Position numbers and translations under genes: made by a program
The notes under the pieces: model-generated
The model's input: only the letters and a program-made list of their open reading frames with translations
Database searches by the model: none
What the model was told of the DNA's origin: nothing
In this document: piece after piece, positions 34,764-42,889 of the stretch
Position numbering within the stretch: position 1 is the first letter of the stretch
Layout: each line of letters opens with the position of its first letter
Origin: Fidelibacterota bacterium
Lineage (GTDB): Bacteria > Fidelibacterota > Marinisomatia > SCGC-AAA003-L08 > TS1B11
Direction of reading: 5' to 3'
Assembly (NCBI GenBank): GCA_020354025.1
Contig: CP070638.1
Location: forward strand, 2,115,642 to 2,179,641
DNA: 64,000 nt

Positions 34764-35118
34764 CCGGACCTTGCTACCCGGCTGGTAGGCTAGCCCAAAA
34801 TAGGACCGAACAAAACCCCCACCCCCTTGCTGACCGGCTACGGGACAGGCCTTAAGCACAGGATTTATGCACCGTGAGCACCAGCACGAAACTAAGTTAT
34901 GGTAGGATAAGCACGAACCATAATATACAATGGTTGAATACCAGTGTTAGGGAAAAGGGAGGAGGCTATCCATTACCATGCAATGGCGACCGGCGGGAAG
35001 ATCATAGACGGCGACGCCCGCGATTTTAAAAGGAAGCGGTGTCACGGTAGATTCTTTGCGTGAATTGAATAACGAAGTTGAAATGCCCGCACATGGTGCG
35101 GATAACAGGGAGGCTTAA

Positions 35119-35622
35119 ATGGCAGGATTAGCACATCTTGGAGTCGGCTTGGCGGCCAAACCGGCTGCTCCCAGAATACCGGTTTGGGTTTTGATCCTGA
35201 TTGCTTATGGAATCGATTTCGTGTTCTTTGGATTCATGTTTGTGGGCCTGGAGCATTTCCCAACGGGGGATGTCGCGGTCTCGGCTCCCTGGTCCCATAG
35301 CCTTTTCATGGCAGTGATCTGGTCTGTACTGGCGGGGGGCATAGTGAAGCTCATAACGAATGATATGCGCACTGCCGTGATCATCGGACTACTCTTCTTC
35401 AGTCACTGGATGGTGGATTTCATATCCCATCCCATGACGGCCCTATTCCCTTTAGCTCCTGGACTGCGGCTTTTCTTCCTCGGTTCGCAGGAGATAGGGC
35501 TGGGCATGTACCGCTCCCAGTTGGGAGTCAATATAGGCGAATATGGATCGCTTGCCCTGGGACTCGGTATCTACATCTTCACCCTGATCAAGCTAAGGAA
35601 AAAGAAAAAGATTCACGCCTGA
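35119..35622 (+). CDS. Membrane-bound metal-dependent hydrolase-like protein (YdjM type)
   Basis: 167 residues with about four hydrophobic segments. Histidines sit in positions typical of YdjM-like membrane-bound metal-dependent hydrolases: AHLGVGL near the start, WSHSLFMAV, and FSHWMVDFISHP, where the H...D..H pattern is conserved. The C-terminus is strongly basic (LRKKKKIHA), cytoplasmic. The start ATG has GGGAGGC just upstream. The family lacks a proven reaction; many relatives are LexA-controlled or stress-associated. It precedes the pseudogene at 35713 on the same strand. Confidence 0.75.
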   Translation: MAGLAHLGVGLAAKPAAPRIPVWVLILIAYGIDFVFFGFMFVGLEHFPTGDVAVSAPWSHSLFMAVIWSVLAGGIVKLITNDMRTAVIIGLLFFSHWMVDFISHPMTALFPLAPGLRLFFLGSQEIGLGMYRSQLGVNIGEYGSLALGLGIYIFTLIKLRKKKKIHA

Positions 35623-35712
35623 GAGAAGGCTCCTGGCCAAGCCTTCAGCATCGTACAGCGCTGTCCCCTACTGGAGGGTTTTATGGCCGCTCGAATATAT
35701 AAGGGGAGCAAC

Positions 35713-36482
35713 ATGTCACGATCAAAACCAACTCAGGTATCGTAGATGGTACCCGCCGATCCCACCGGGAAAAAGCTCTACCTGATCGGCGGAGTGGCGC
35801 CTCTGATCACATTGGCGTTTTACCTGAGTGAAATGATCTTAATACCCTGGGAGACGTGTCCGATCATCATTGAAGACTGGTACTCGCTGTTCCAGCGCAG
35901 CAGGTTCCTGGGGCTCTTCTACCTGAACGCCTTGGATATTTTGTCAATTGCACTTCTGGGCCCCATGTTTCTCGCCTTGTACTTGGCCCTCAAGGGAGAT
36001 AATGGATCCTGGATGGCAACCGCAGTACTCTTAGCGTTCATTGGGATACCGGTTTCCTCGCGCCGCGTACGGCGATGCTCTCCATACTTCCCCTCAGTGA
36101 CCAGTACGCGGCTGCCACCACCGGTGCCCTTAGATCACAGGCTCTGGCAGCCGGGGAATCGCTGGTCGCTCAAGACCAGGGGACGCCGCAAACCATCGGA
36201 TTCCTATTTATCGCCATCGCGGTTCTGATCATCTCACTGATCATTCTCCAGAGCGAGATCTTCAGCCGAACGACTGCGTATACGGGAATCGTAGCCAGTG
36301 TCGTCACCTTTGCCGATGATATCAGTGTTGTCATCGCACCCTCGGTAGCTGCCATTCTCATGCCTGCCAGTGGTGTATTCTGGGTGTTATGGTGGATCCT
36401 CATCAACCGTAAGGCTCGTCTTTTCAGGTTTACTGCTGTTAGTTCTGGCTATCCCAGCATGGACGCATATAAGTCAGTTTAA
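35713..36482 (+). pseudogene. Membrane-protein pseudogene (nonsense codon and frameshift), DUF4386-like
   Basis: The best ribosome binding site, AAGGGGAG, precedes ATG at 35713 (MSRSKPTQVS), but the frame meets TAG at 35743; it restarts in the same frame at ATG 35746 and encodes LYLIGGVAPLITLAFYLSE, LYLNALDILSIALLGPMFLALYL and AFIGIP. Near 36045 the reading must move to another frame to continue as GFLAPRTAMLSILPLSDQYAAA, then TIGFLFIAIAVLIISLIIL, ending at 36482. The joined product would be about 245 residues with six or so membrane helices and an A-A-x-T-x-x-x-R loop typical of a widespread membrane protein of unknown function. Two independent lesions make a sequencing artefact less likely. 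DUF4386 is a tentative name. Confidence 0.65.
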
Positions 36483-36676
36483 CATGATCAACTGAACCCG
36501 TAAAAAGAGGGTGATAGGCTCTATAGCTAAAGTAAAAGCCAAATATTATGATGTGACATTCCATATGAGGTGCGCAGAGATAAACTAAAAATTAAATTAC
36601 CTGGGTCGACCGGTCGATATCGGATACTCTTGCCGCAAGGCCTGATTAGACCAGTAATTTATTAAGGGTGTAACTT

Positions 36677-39600
36677 ATGACTACGCTTTCGAGAAAATTT
36701 CTACGCCTGCTGACGGCACCAGTCTTTGATGATGAGGAGAGGATTCGCATTGCCGGAATACTCAACATCATCCTTCTGTCAGGACTAGGGATGGTGGTGG
36801 TGGCAGGGCTGGTGAATGTATCCATCTCACCTCGTCCATTCCCTCAACTAGTCACTGCTTGTGGTCTTTTCTTCTGGCTCCTGGTTCATTTGGCCCTATT
36901 TCGAGCGGGATTCATTCAACTTGTCAGCCTGCTTCTCCCTTCGACGGCGTGGGTAATGATCACCCTGCTGGTGACACTATCTGGAGGCATTACCTCTCCC
37001 AACGCGGCCGGCTATCTCACTCTCATTATTGGTATCGGTCTTGTTTTTGGTGTACGATATGGAATATACGTCACTATTATCAGCCTGTTAGCCGGGCTGG
37101 TAATGTTAGCTGCTCAGGCGCGCGATCTGTTGCCCACACAGATACTCGTTTATCATAATTTCAATGTGTGGGCGGTCTATCTGATCTGGTTCACACTATC
37201 AGCGATACTGCTTCATCTGGGAACCAAAGAAATCGCCGCTGCCCTACGTCAAGCTCGCCACTTTGCCAGTCACCAATCGTCCGTGGCCAAACAGCAGGCC
37301 GCAATTGCCAGACTCGGGCAGACGGCCTTGGAGACAGATGATCTAACGGTCCTATTTGATAAGGCAGCGGAGTTAACTGCTCATACGCTCCAAGTGAAGT
37401 ATAGCCAGATACTCGAGCTGTTGCCCACGGGGGATAGATTGCTGATGAGGGCGGGTATTGGTTGGAAAGATGGGCTGGTCGGCCTGGTAACAGTCATGGT
37501 GGATGAGTCTTCCATGGCTGGCTTTGTCCTAAGACAGGATAAGCCGATAATTATGGAATATCTACAGGCTGAGACACGGTTTCCTGCACCTCCGCTTCTG
37601 GTTGAGCACCATGCTGTAAGTGGCATTAGTACCATTATCCACTCACAAGAAAATCCTTTCGGAATCCTGAGTGTCTATACCCAGAAACACCGAAGGTTCA
37701 TGGAGGACGAAATTTACTTCCTCAGTACTATAGCTAATATTTTAGCCACTGCTATCAAGAACCACCGTGCGGAAGCAGCACTGAGAGTATCGGAGCGGAA
37801 ATACCGGAACATCCTGGAAAGCATTCAAGAGGGCTATTTTGAGGTTGACCTAGCGGGAAACTTAACATTTTTCAACGACTCTCTATGCCGAATAGCGGGA
37901 CTCCCACAGGATGAACTGATGGGGATGAATAATAGGGAGTATACCTCCCCTGAGACCGCCAAACGGATTTATCAGGCTTTTAATGAAGTGTATCGCACCG
38001 GAAAACCAGCAAGCGTGATGAACTATGAGATTATCAGAAAAGACGGCAGCAAAATCATTGCTGAGATGTCTATATCCTTGAGACGAGATACAGCCGGTGA
38101 GCCGATCGGTTTTCGAGGCATTGTACGCGATATGACTGAAAATAAACGGGCTGAGGAAGCACTGTGGGTGAGTGAGGAGAGGTATCGGAGACTATTTGAA
38201 GAAGCCCGAGATGGTATTTTCCTGGCTGACGCAGAGACCGGGATAATTGTAGGCTGTAACCAGGCAGCCGCCGAATTGGTTGACAGGGAGATTTCAGAAC
38301 TGGTCGGGCAACATCAAAGAATCCTTCATCCCCCTATTGATAATAGCCAGAAATTCACCGAGAGTTTTCAGAAGCACCTGAACGAGAGCGAGGGTCAGGT
38401 CCTAGAACAGCAGGTTATCACCAGCAGTGGCGAGATCAGGGAAGTTGCCATAAAGGCTAATCTGATGCATGTCGGGGATAAGAAAGTGCTGCAGGGGATG
38501 TTTCGCGATATCACCGACTACAAGCGGGCTGAGAAAGCGCTTCGTGAATCGGAACAGATGCTGCGGGAGATCCATGAGAACGCTATCGAAGGCATTTTCC
38601 GCACTACTCCCGAAGGTCAAGTCCTTTACGCTAATGAGGCTATCGCCAACATGTTCGGCTACGATAGTGCTGAGGAGTTCCTCAATGTTGACGTCAGGGA
38701 CCTGTACTTCATGCCCGATGAACGCGAACGTGTACTGAAGCCTTTTAAAGATCGCATTCATAACCTCGAACTTCAGATGCGTCGTAAAGATGGTAGGAAG
38801 ATTTGGGTCCAGGAGAATTCTGTACTGATCCGCGGTGACGACGGCAAAATCAAGTGGTATGAAGGCTTCCTATCGGATATAACAGATCGGAAGGAGGCTG
38901 AGGAGGCTTTGCACCAAAGCGAGGAACAGCTGCGCCATGCCCAGAAAATGGAAGCGGTGGGACATTTGGCCGGGGGTGTCGCCCACGATTTCAACAACGT
39001 TTTGGCCCAGATTCTAACCGCAACTGAGCTTCTAGAAGAGCGCATCGACGAAAAATCTCTTAACCAGTATCTCGACATTCTCAAGGGATCGGTTGAGAGG
39101 GGAAGATCGGTCACCGAGCGGATACTCAGGTTCTCACGCAAGGAGGAATCGCATTATGAGAGCCTGTCTATCCGAGCGATTCTGAAGGATGTAATACACG
39201 TCGCCGTACATACTTTCCCAAGGAATATCGCTGTCAAGCTGAACCGCTACCGTGGAAAAGACCTTGTATGGGGTGACCCAGCCCAGTTGCATCTGGTTTT
39301 TATGAATTTATGTCTTAATGCCGCTGATGCTATGCCCGATGGTGGCAAGCTCACCATGAGCATGCGCAAACCGAAAGCTAGTGAAGAACGGCGCTATATC
39401 CCCCAGGCGGAGGGGGATTATGTTTGTATCGTAGTAACGGATACGGGCGTTGGAATGGAACTTGGGATGGCCGAGCTGGTGTTCGATCCATTCTTCAGCA
39501 CCAAAAAGCCCGGGAAAAGCACCGGCCTGGGACTTAGCATTGCATACAAGATTGTTACTGACCATAACGGCTGGATCGATCTGGAGAGTACACCCTCTGA

Positions 39601-40057
39601 GGGCACGACCTTCACTATTGGCCTGCCGCTCTCAACGAAGGAGCCCGCGGTCCAAGACATTGAGATTCAGGAAGAAAAGTCACGAGGGAGAAAGGAACAC
39701 ATATTAGTGGTGGAAGATGAGCCAACCTTACGGACATTACTGGAAGAAGTGCTCAGATCCCAGAATTATACGGTCAGCATTGCAGATAATGGTAATGAGG
39801 CCTGGGAGTTTATCCAGAAACACAGAGGGGAGATTGATCTGGTCATCAGTGACCTCGGTATGCCGGGCATGGATGGCAAAGAGCTCGCCCAGAGAATACA
39901 TACATACATACCCGGAATGAAAATTATTATCTCGTCAGGCAACCTAGAACCCGATGAACTGGCGGAGCTCAAAAGGTATGGCATGCACGCAGCTTTAAGC
40001 AAACCATATAGAGTAAATGATTTGATACATACGATTGTGACGGCACTGAATTGTTAG
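36677..40057 (+). CDS. Hybrid sensor histidine kinase with GAF and three PAS domains
   Basis: 1126 residues. Five to six membrane helices occupy about residues 25-200, then a GAF domain (about 210-375), three PAS/PAC domains (about 378-500, 505-625 and 630-750; each ends in a D(I/M)T(E/D)xK/R motif), a HisKA helix with LAGGVAHDFNN (His770), an HATPase domain (NLCLNAADAM N box, DTGVGM, FDPFFSTK, STGLGLSI) and a C-terminal receiver with Asp1059 (LVISDLGMPGMDG) and a KPY lysine. All catalytic residues are present. This AHDFNN class of hybrid kinases often hands phosphate to a separate histidine phosphotransfer protein; none is nearby. Stimulus unknown; PAS domains suggest a redox, light or ligand cue. 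The start follows a weak ribosome binding site (AAGGGTG). Confidence 0.92.
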   Translation: MTTLSRKFLRLLTAPVFDDEERIRIAGILNIILLSGLGMVVVAGLVNVSISPRPFPQLVTACGLFFWLLVHLALFRAGFIQLVSLLLPSTAWVMITLLVTLSGGITSPNAAGYLTLIIGIGLVFGVRYGIYVTIISLLAGLVMLAAQARDLLPTQILVYHNFNVWAVYLIWFTLSAILLHLGTKEIAAALRQARHFASHQSSVAKQQAAIARLGQTALETDDLTVLFDKAAELTAHTLQVKYSQILELLPTGDRLLMRAGIGWKDGLVGLVTVMVDESSMAGFVLRQDKPIIMEYLQAETRFPAPPLLVEHHAVSGISTIIHSQENPFGILSVYTQKHRRFMEDEIYFLSTIANILATAIKNHRAEAALRVSERKYRNILESIQEGYFEVDLAGNLTFFNDSLCRIAGLPQDELMGMNNREYTSPETAKRIYQAFNEVYRTGKPASVMNYEIIRKDGSKIIAEMSISLRRDTAGEPIGFRGIVRDMTENKRAEEALWVSEERYRRLFEEARDGIFLADAETGIIVGCNQAAAELVDREISELVGQHQRILHPPIDNSQKFTESFQKHLNESEGQVLEQQVITSSGEIREVAIKANLMHVGDKKVLQGMFRDITDYKRAEKALRESEQMLREIHENAIEGIFRTTPEGQVLYANEAIANMFGYDSAEEFLNVDVRDLYFMPDERERVLKPFKDRIHNLELQMRRKDGRKIWVQENSVLIRGDDGKIKWYEGFLSDITDRKEAEEALHQSEEQLRHAQKMEAVGHLAGGVAHDFNNVLAQILTATELLEERIDEKSLNQYLDILKGSVERGRSVTERILRFSRKEESHYESLSIRAILKDVIHVAVHTFPRNIAVKLNRYRGKDLVWGDPAQLHLVFMNLCLNAADAMPDGGKLTMSMRKPKASEERRYIPQAEGDYVCIVVTDTGVGMELGMAELVFDPFFSTKKPGKSTGLGLSIAYKIVTDHNGWIDLESTPSEGTTFTIGLPLSTKEPAVQDIEIQEEKSRGRKEHILVVEDEPTLRTLLEEVLRSQNYTVSIADNGNEAWEFIQKHRGEIDLVISDLGMPGMDGKELAQRIHTYIPGMKIIISSGNLEPDELAELKRYGMHAALSKPYRVNDLIHTIVTALNC

Positions 40058-40636
40058 TCTCCCAGGTGGATCAGATCAAATAAATCCTGGATTCTGTCAG
40101 GTAGATGTCCCGTCGTGTCAACCATCTGGCACCATTGCGGGATAATATAGAGAATCACCCTCAGAAAGGACAGGTCAATCAGTAAGTAATCCCACAGATG
40201 TCGCATCAGGAAAAGTTGGCCAGTGATTTGGGTCTGCTGAAGATTGATCTGGAAATGTTGAGTGTAGCTATCTCGAATACAAGTGACAGGGTAAATAAAG
40301 CAAAGTGCCCGGGACTGAAAAGCCCGGAATTATACATCCCTACAATGTTCCCTCCCATAACGGCAGTTCAGAGACTGAATGCAAATATGTAACTTTCACA
40401 TCCTAATTGTTATTTTCCCAAAGTCTCTGTACATTTCCCTGAAAGCCTTCTACTCGAAGGTTCCAGGGTTAATTGAAAGACCACTGTGCCGTACAGGCAC
40501 TGGGCAACATCACGCCCGATTAATCAAGCTTCGCATCTGTAATCATACCGATCTGACGATTGCCTGAAGACACTGGTAGAATTGTCAATACGGTAAAAGA
40601 CTCGTTCAGTGAACAACTAGCAACGAGGTATTTTGC
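40058..40636. other. Intergenic region with a small hairpin
   Basis: About 580 bases between the hybrid kinase and the HExxH-protein gene. CCGGG-x(n)-CCCGG around 40310-40326 can form a hairpin but has no T tract. A 64-residue open frame (40198-40392) has no recognisable family and a poor start. Nothing else is supported. Confidence 0.5.
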
Positions 40637-40693
40637 ATGAAAGACCATATAGCCATATGCGCATTAATCAATCATTTCGCGGGAGTGAGGGCT

Positions 40694-41722
40694 ATGCTAA
40701 GGCATCTCGAATATCTTTTCCTGATTGCATTTTTCCATACTGCTTGCCTCGCCCAATCGGCACCGCAAGATACAGCAACACTCAGTTGGATCGATGAGGT
40801 TCTTCAGGGACCTGAGCGCCAGTTGAAAAACTACCAGTTTGATCCTGAAACGAGCATCGAGAGCCGGGTTAAGAAGCCTAACGAACACCTTCTGGCCTAT
40901 ATCCGGTCTTTTGAACATGCCACCGAAGCTGCCCAGCCACCAACAGGAAGTGAATTACAAACTGTGATTGATGCAATCAAAATGTTGCCGCCGCTATCTC
41001 AACGGATCATGGATGAACGGGTGATAGAAATCAGCTTCGTCAAGAACCTTGGGTATAATGGTTGGACGGACTGGGTCGTTGATGAGAATGGCGCTATATA
41101 TTGTGTCATGGTGTTTGATCAGAAAGCGTTAGACTTTACGCTAAGTGAATGGCTGGAGGGCAGGATAAACTCATGCTTTAAGAATGATAAAAGCGGCATC
41201 GAAATTGAGATCGATTGTGGAAACCGCTATTCCGGGTTTCTTGGGATCCTTCTGCACGAGGCCACTCATGTAGTGGATTATATCGAGAATATCACACCGT
41301 TTGTGGAGCCATCAATATTTGAGCTTGGATTGAAATACGGTCATCAGTTTCGCGAGAGTTACCCATTCGTCAAAGGAATCTGGTATGGCAACGCTTCTCC
41401 GGCAGAGGAATATAACTATCCTCTCAGGGACAGCCTTACGTTCTATCGACCGGTTGATCAAAGAAAGCTGTACTTGAAAGAGGCGGCCTTGGTCATTAAT
41501 CAACTACCTTCAACGCCATTCGTTTCGCTATATGCAAGCACCTCTTGGGCTGAAGACCTGGCAGAAATATCAACATTCTATCATTTAACGCAGAAATTAA
41601 AGCAGCCGTATACGATTACGGTAATCGAAGGTGGGGAATCAACAGTTTATCACCCAATGGAAAATCCCTTGGTGGACGCCAGATTCCCCGTAATAGAGCG
41701 GTTCTATCAAACCGAACCGTAA
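40694..41722 (+). CDS. Exported protein with HExxH putative metallopeptidase motif
   Basis: 342 residues from the ATG at 40694, which opens a signal peptide (MLRHLEYLFLIAFFHTACLAQ); an ATG at 40637 is an alternative. The mature part has LLHEATHVVDY (His188, Glu189, His192), a zinc-binding HExxH, 80 residues after a conserved-looking NLGYNGWTDWVVDENGAIY segment, and a later ALVINQLPSTPFVSLYAST and WAEDLAEISTF region that could supply the third ligand (Glu/Asp in WAEDLAE). I do not recognise the family; the HExxH followed by a downstream WxED resembles gluzincin-like orphan peptidases. It is probably periplasmic or secreted. Upstream is the kinase gene and downstream a DUF4870 gene. Confidence 0.7.
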   Translation: MLRHLEYLFLIAFFHTACLAQSAPQDTATLSWIDEVLQGPERQLKNYQFDPETSIESRVKKPNEHLLAYIRSFEHATEAAQPPTGSELQTVIDAIKMLPPLSQRIMDERVIEISFVKNLGYNGWTDWVVDENGAIYCVMVFDQKALDFTLSEWLEGRINSCFKNDKSGIEIEIDCGNRYSGFLGILLHEATHVVDYIENITPFVEPSIFELGLKYGHQFRESYPFVKGIWYGNASPAEEYNYPLRDSLTFYRPVDQRKLYLKEAALVINQLPSTPFVSLYASTSWAEDLAEISTFYHLTQKLKQPYTITVIEGGESTVYHPMENPLVDARFPVIERFYQTEP

Positions 41723-41753
41723 CCGGCCTGGAGTTTTCCATGTCCATCAAAAT

Positions 41754-41784
41754 GGTGCCGCTGAAGTAGGAGGACTTCCAGTGA
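41754..41784 (+). repeat. Dispersed repeat, partial copy D (3' half)
   Basis: GGTGCCGCTGAAGTAGG AGG, then CTTCCAG, aligns with the 3' half of copy C (GTACTGTTGAAGTAGG, then GGATTCCAG). The hairpin arm is missing. It lies 32 bases after the stop of the HExxH-protein gene. Confidence 0.45.
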
Positions 41785-41892
41785 GGTGGGAACTGAGACT
41801 TGGAATTTCTACATAGACTTCTTAGTTTAGAACCAATTGATCTAACTCGCTTTGACGGCTTAAAGCAATGACCATTTTGGAGGTAAAGGAAG

Positions 41893-42264
41893 ATGACGGA
41901 TGAAGCACCTGAAATATCCTCCCCATCAAGAGAAACGCGCAAGTGGGCGATGCTCTGCCACCTTTCAGCACTGACAGGGATTCTTGGGAACGGACTTGGA
42001 TTCCTGGTAGGTCCACTTGTTGTCTGGCTATTCAAGAAAGAAGATGATCCGTTCATCGATGACCAAGGCAAAGAGGCCGTGAATTTCCAGATAACTATGT
42101 TTATCGCACTTCTCGTGAGTGGCTTCCTCGTCCTGGTACTGATCGGATTTGTTCTGCTGGTTGTCGTGGGTATCATGATGATCGTGTTCCCAATCATTGC
42201 TGCAATGAAAGCGAACGAAGGGGAACTCTACAGATATCCGTTTTCAATTCGCTTCATAACATGA
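41893..42264 (+). CDS. DUF4870 membrane protein
   Basis: 123 residues. The N-terminal helix and RKWAMLCHLSALTGIL, then GPLVVWLFKKEDDPFIDDQGKEAVNFQ and two hydrophobic segments (about 70-105) are the signature of DUF4870 (TIC20/YlbA-like small membrane proteins), in which the acidic DxFIDxQGKEAVNFQ loop is conserved. Length is normal. Function unknown. It has a good ribosome binding site (GGAGGTAAAGGAAG) before ATG 41893, and a strong terminator at 42404 ends its transcript after a copy of the dispersed hairpin repeat. Confidence 0.9.
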   Translation: MTDEAPEISSPSRETRKWAMLCHLSALTGILGNGLGFLVGPLVVWLFKKEDDPFIDDQGKEAVNFQITMFIALLVSGFLVLVLIGFVLLVVVGIMMIVFPIIAAMKANEGELYRYPFSIRFIT

Positions 42265-42332
42265 CGTGACGTATTCCAGATCGTCCAGTTAACCGGATCA
42301 TTCCGCCTAGTGACATCCGAGTACACCCAGTC

Positions 42333-42387
42333 GATCAAGGTGCCTTTGTCCCGTAGGATACGGGGGTACTGTTGAAGTAGGGGGAGG
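42333..42387 (+). repeat. Dispersed hairpin repeat, copy C
   Basis: Same 55-base layout as copy B, with the hairpin CCCGTA-GGA-TACGGG perfect in both arms although the bases differ from copies A and B, so pairing is conserved rather than sequence. It is followed by GGTACTGTTGAAGTAGG. Confidence 0.65.
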
Positions 42388-42403
42388 ATTCCAGAAAGTA
42401 AAG

Positions 42404-42429
42404 AAGCCCTAGCATTGCTGGGGCTTTTT
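42404..42429 (+). terminator. Intrinsic terminator after DUF4870 gene
   Basis: AAGCCCTAGC-ATT-GCTGGGGCTT forms a 10-bp stem (one T-G pair) with a three-base loop and runs into TTTTT. It is placed 140 bases after the DUF4870 stop. Confidence 0.8.
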
Positions 42430-42430
42430 C

Positions 42431-42447
42431 GTACCCCGGGCGGGATT
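42431..42447 (+). repeat. 17-bp duplication of the tRNA-Arg 3' end
   Basis: GTACCCCGGGCGGGATT is identical to 42530-42546, the end of the tRNA-Arg gene, and lies 99 bases beyond its 3' end. It is followed by an inverted repeat TCCCGAC/GTCGGGA (42448-42475). Such a duplication can mark a past integration at the tRNA, but no integrase is nearby. Confidence 0.6.
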
Positions 42448-42499
42448 TCCCGACGTTCGCTACGCTCAGTCGGGATAGACTCCCGCGCGACCACATGTG

Positions 42500-42521
42500 A
42501 AAAGCCCTGCTGATCAAGCAG
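42500..42521 (-). terminator. Terminator of the tRNA-Arg transcript
   Basis: On the minus strand CTGCT-TGATC-AGCAG forms a hairpin followed by GGCTTTT. It starts 10 bases after the tRNA 3' end, so it fits a tRNA terminator. Confidence 0.6.
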
Positions 42522-42530
42522 AGAATTCTG

Positions 42531-42604
<74 letters not shown>

Positions 42605-42889
42605 GCTCTATCATCCTAAAGGTAATATGCTCAGGCATCGCTTGAAACATCCATTTTTAGCTACTCATCTACCGATCCTGAACGCAAGGCAGATAAAAAG
42701 TGGTTTTAAATGCTGGATGCACCTGAATAGCTTTAGGCTCAATTTGCATTACAAGCTCACGTGTTAAGGATATGAGATTGAACAGGCGAACGACTTCCCA
42801 ACTCTCCGGTGATCAATGGGTTTCTGCTCTTTCCAATTGCTGGATTCCGCTGATGCCATCCCCGATACCGGTTATCGAAGGCAGGTATT

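Noticed and set aside
34367-34855. Long open frame (162 codons) and two overlapping smaller ones across the candidate RNA region
   Set aside because: Composition is unlike the neighbouring genes (Cys/Trp/Arg-rich), there is no ribosome binding site, a strong terminator lies inside the frame and no family is recognisable.
40198-40392. 64-codon open frame after the hybrid kinase
   Set aside because: No family, weak start, and it lies in a region with no other coding signs.
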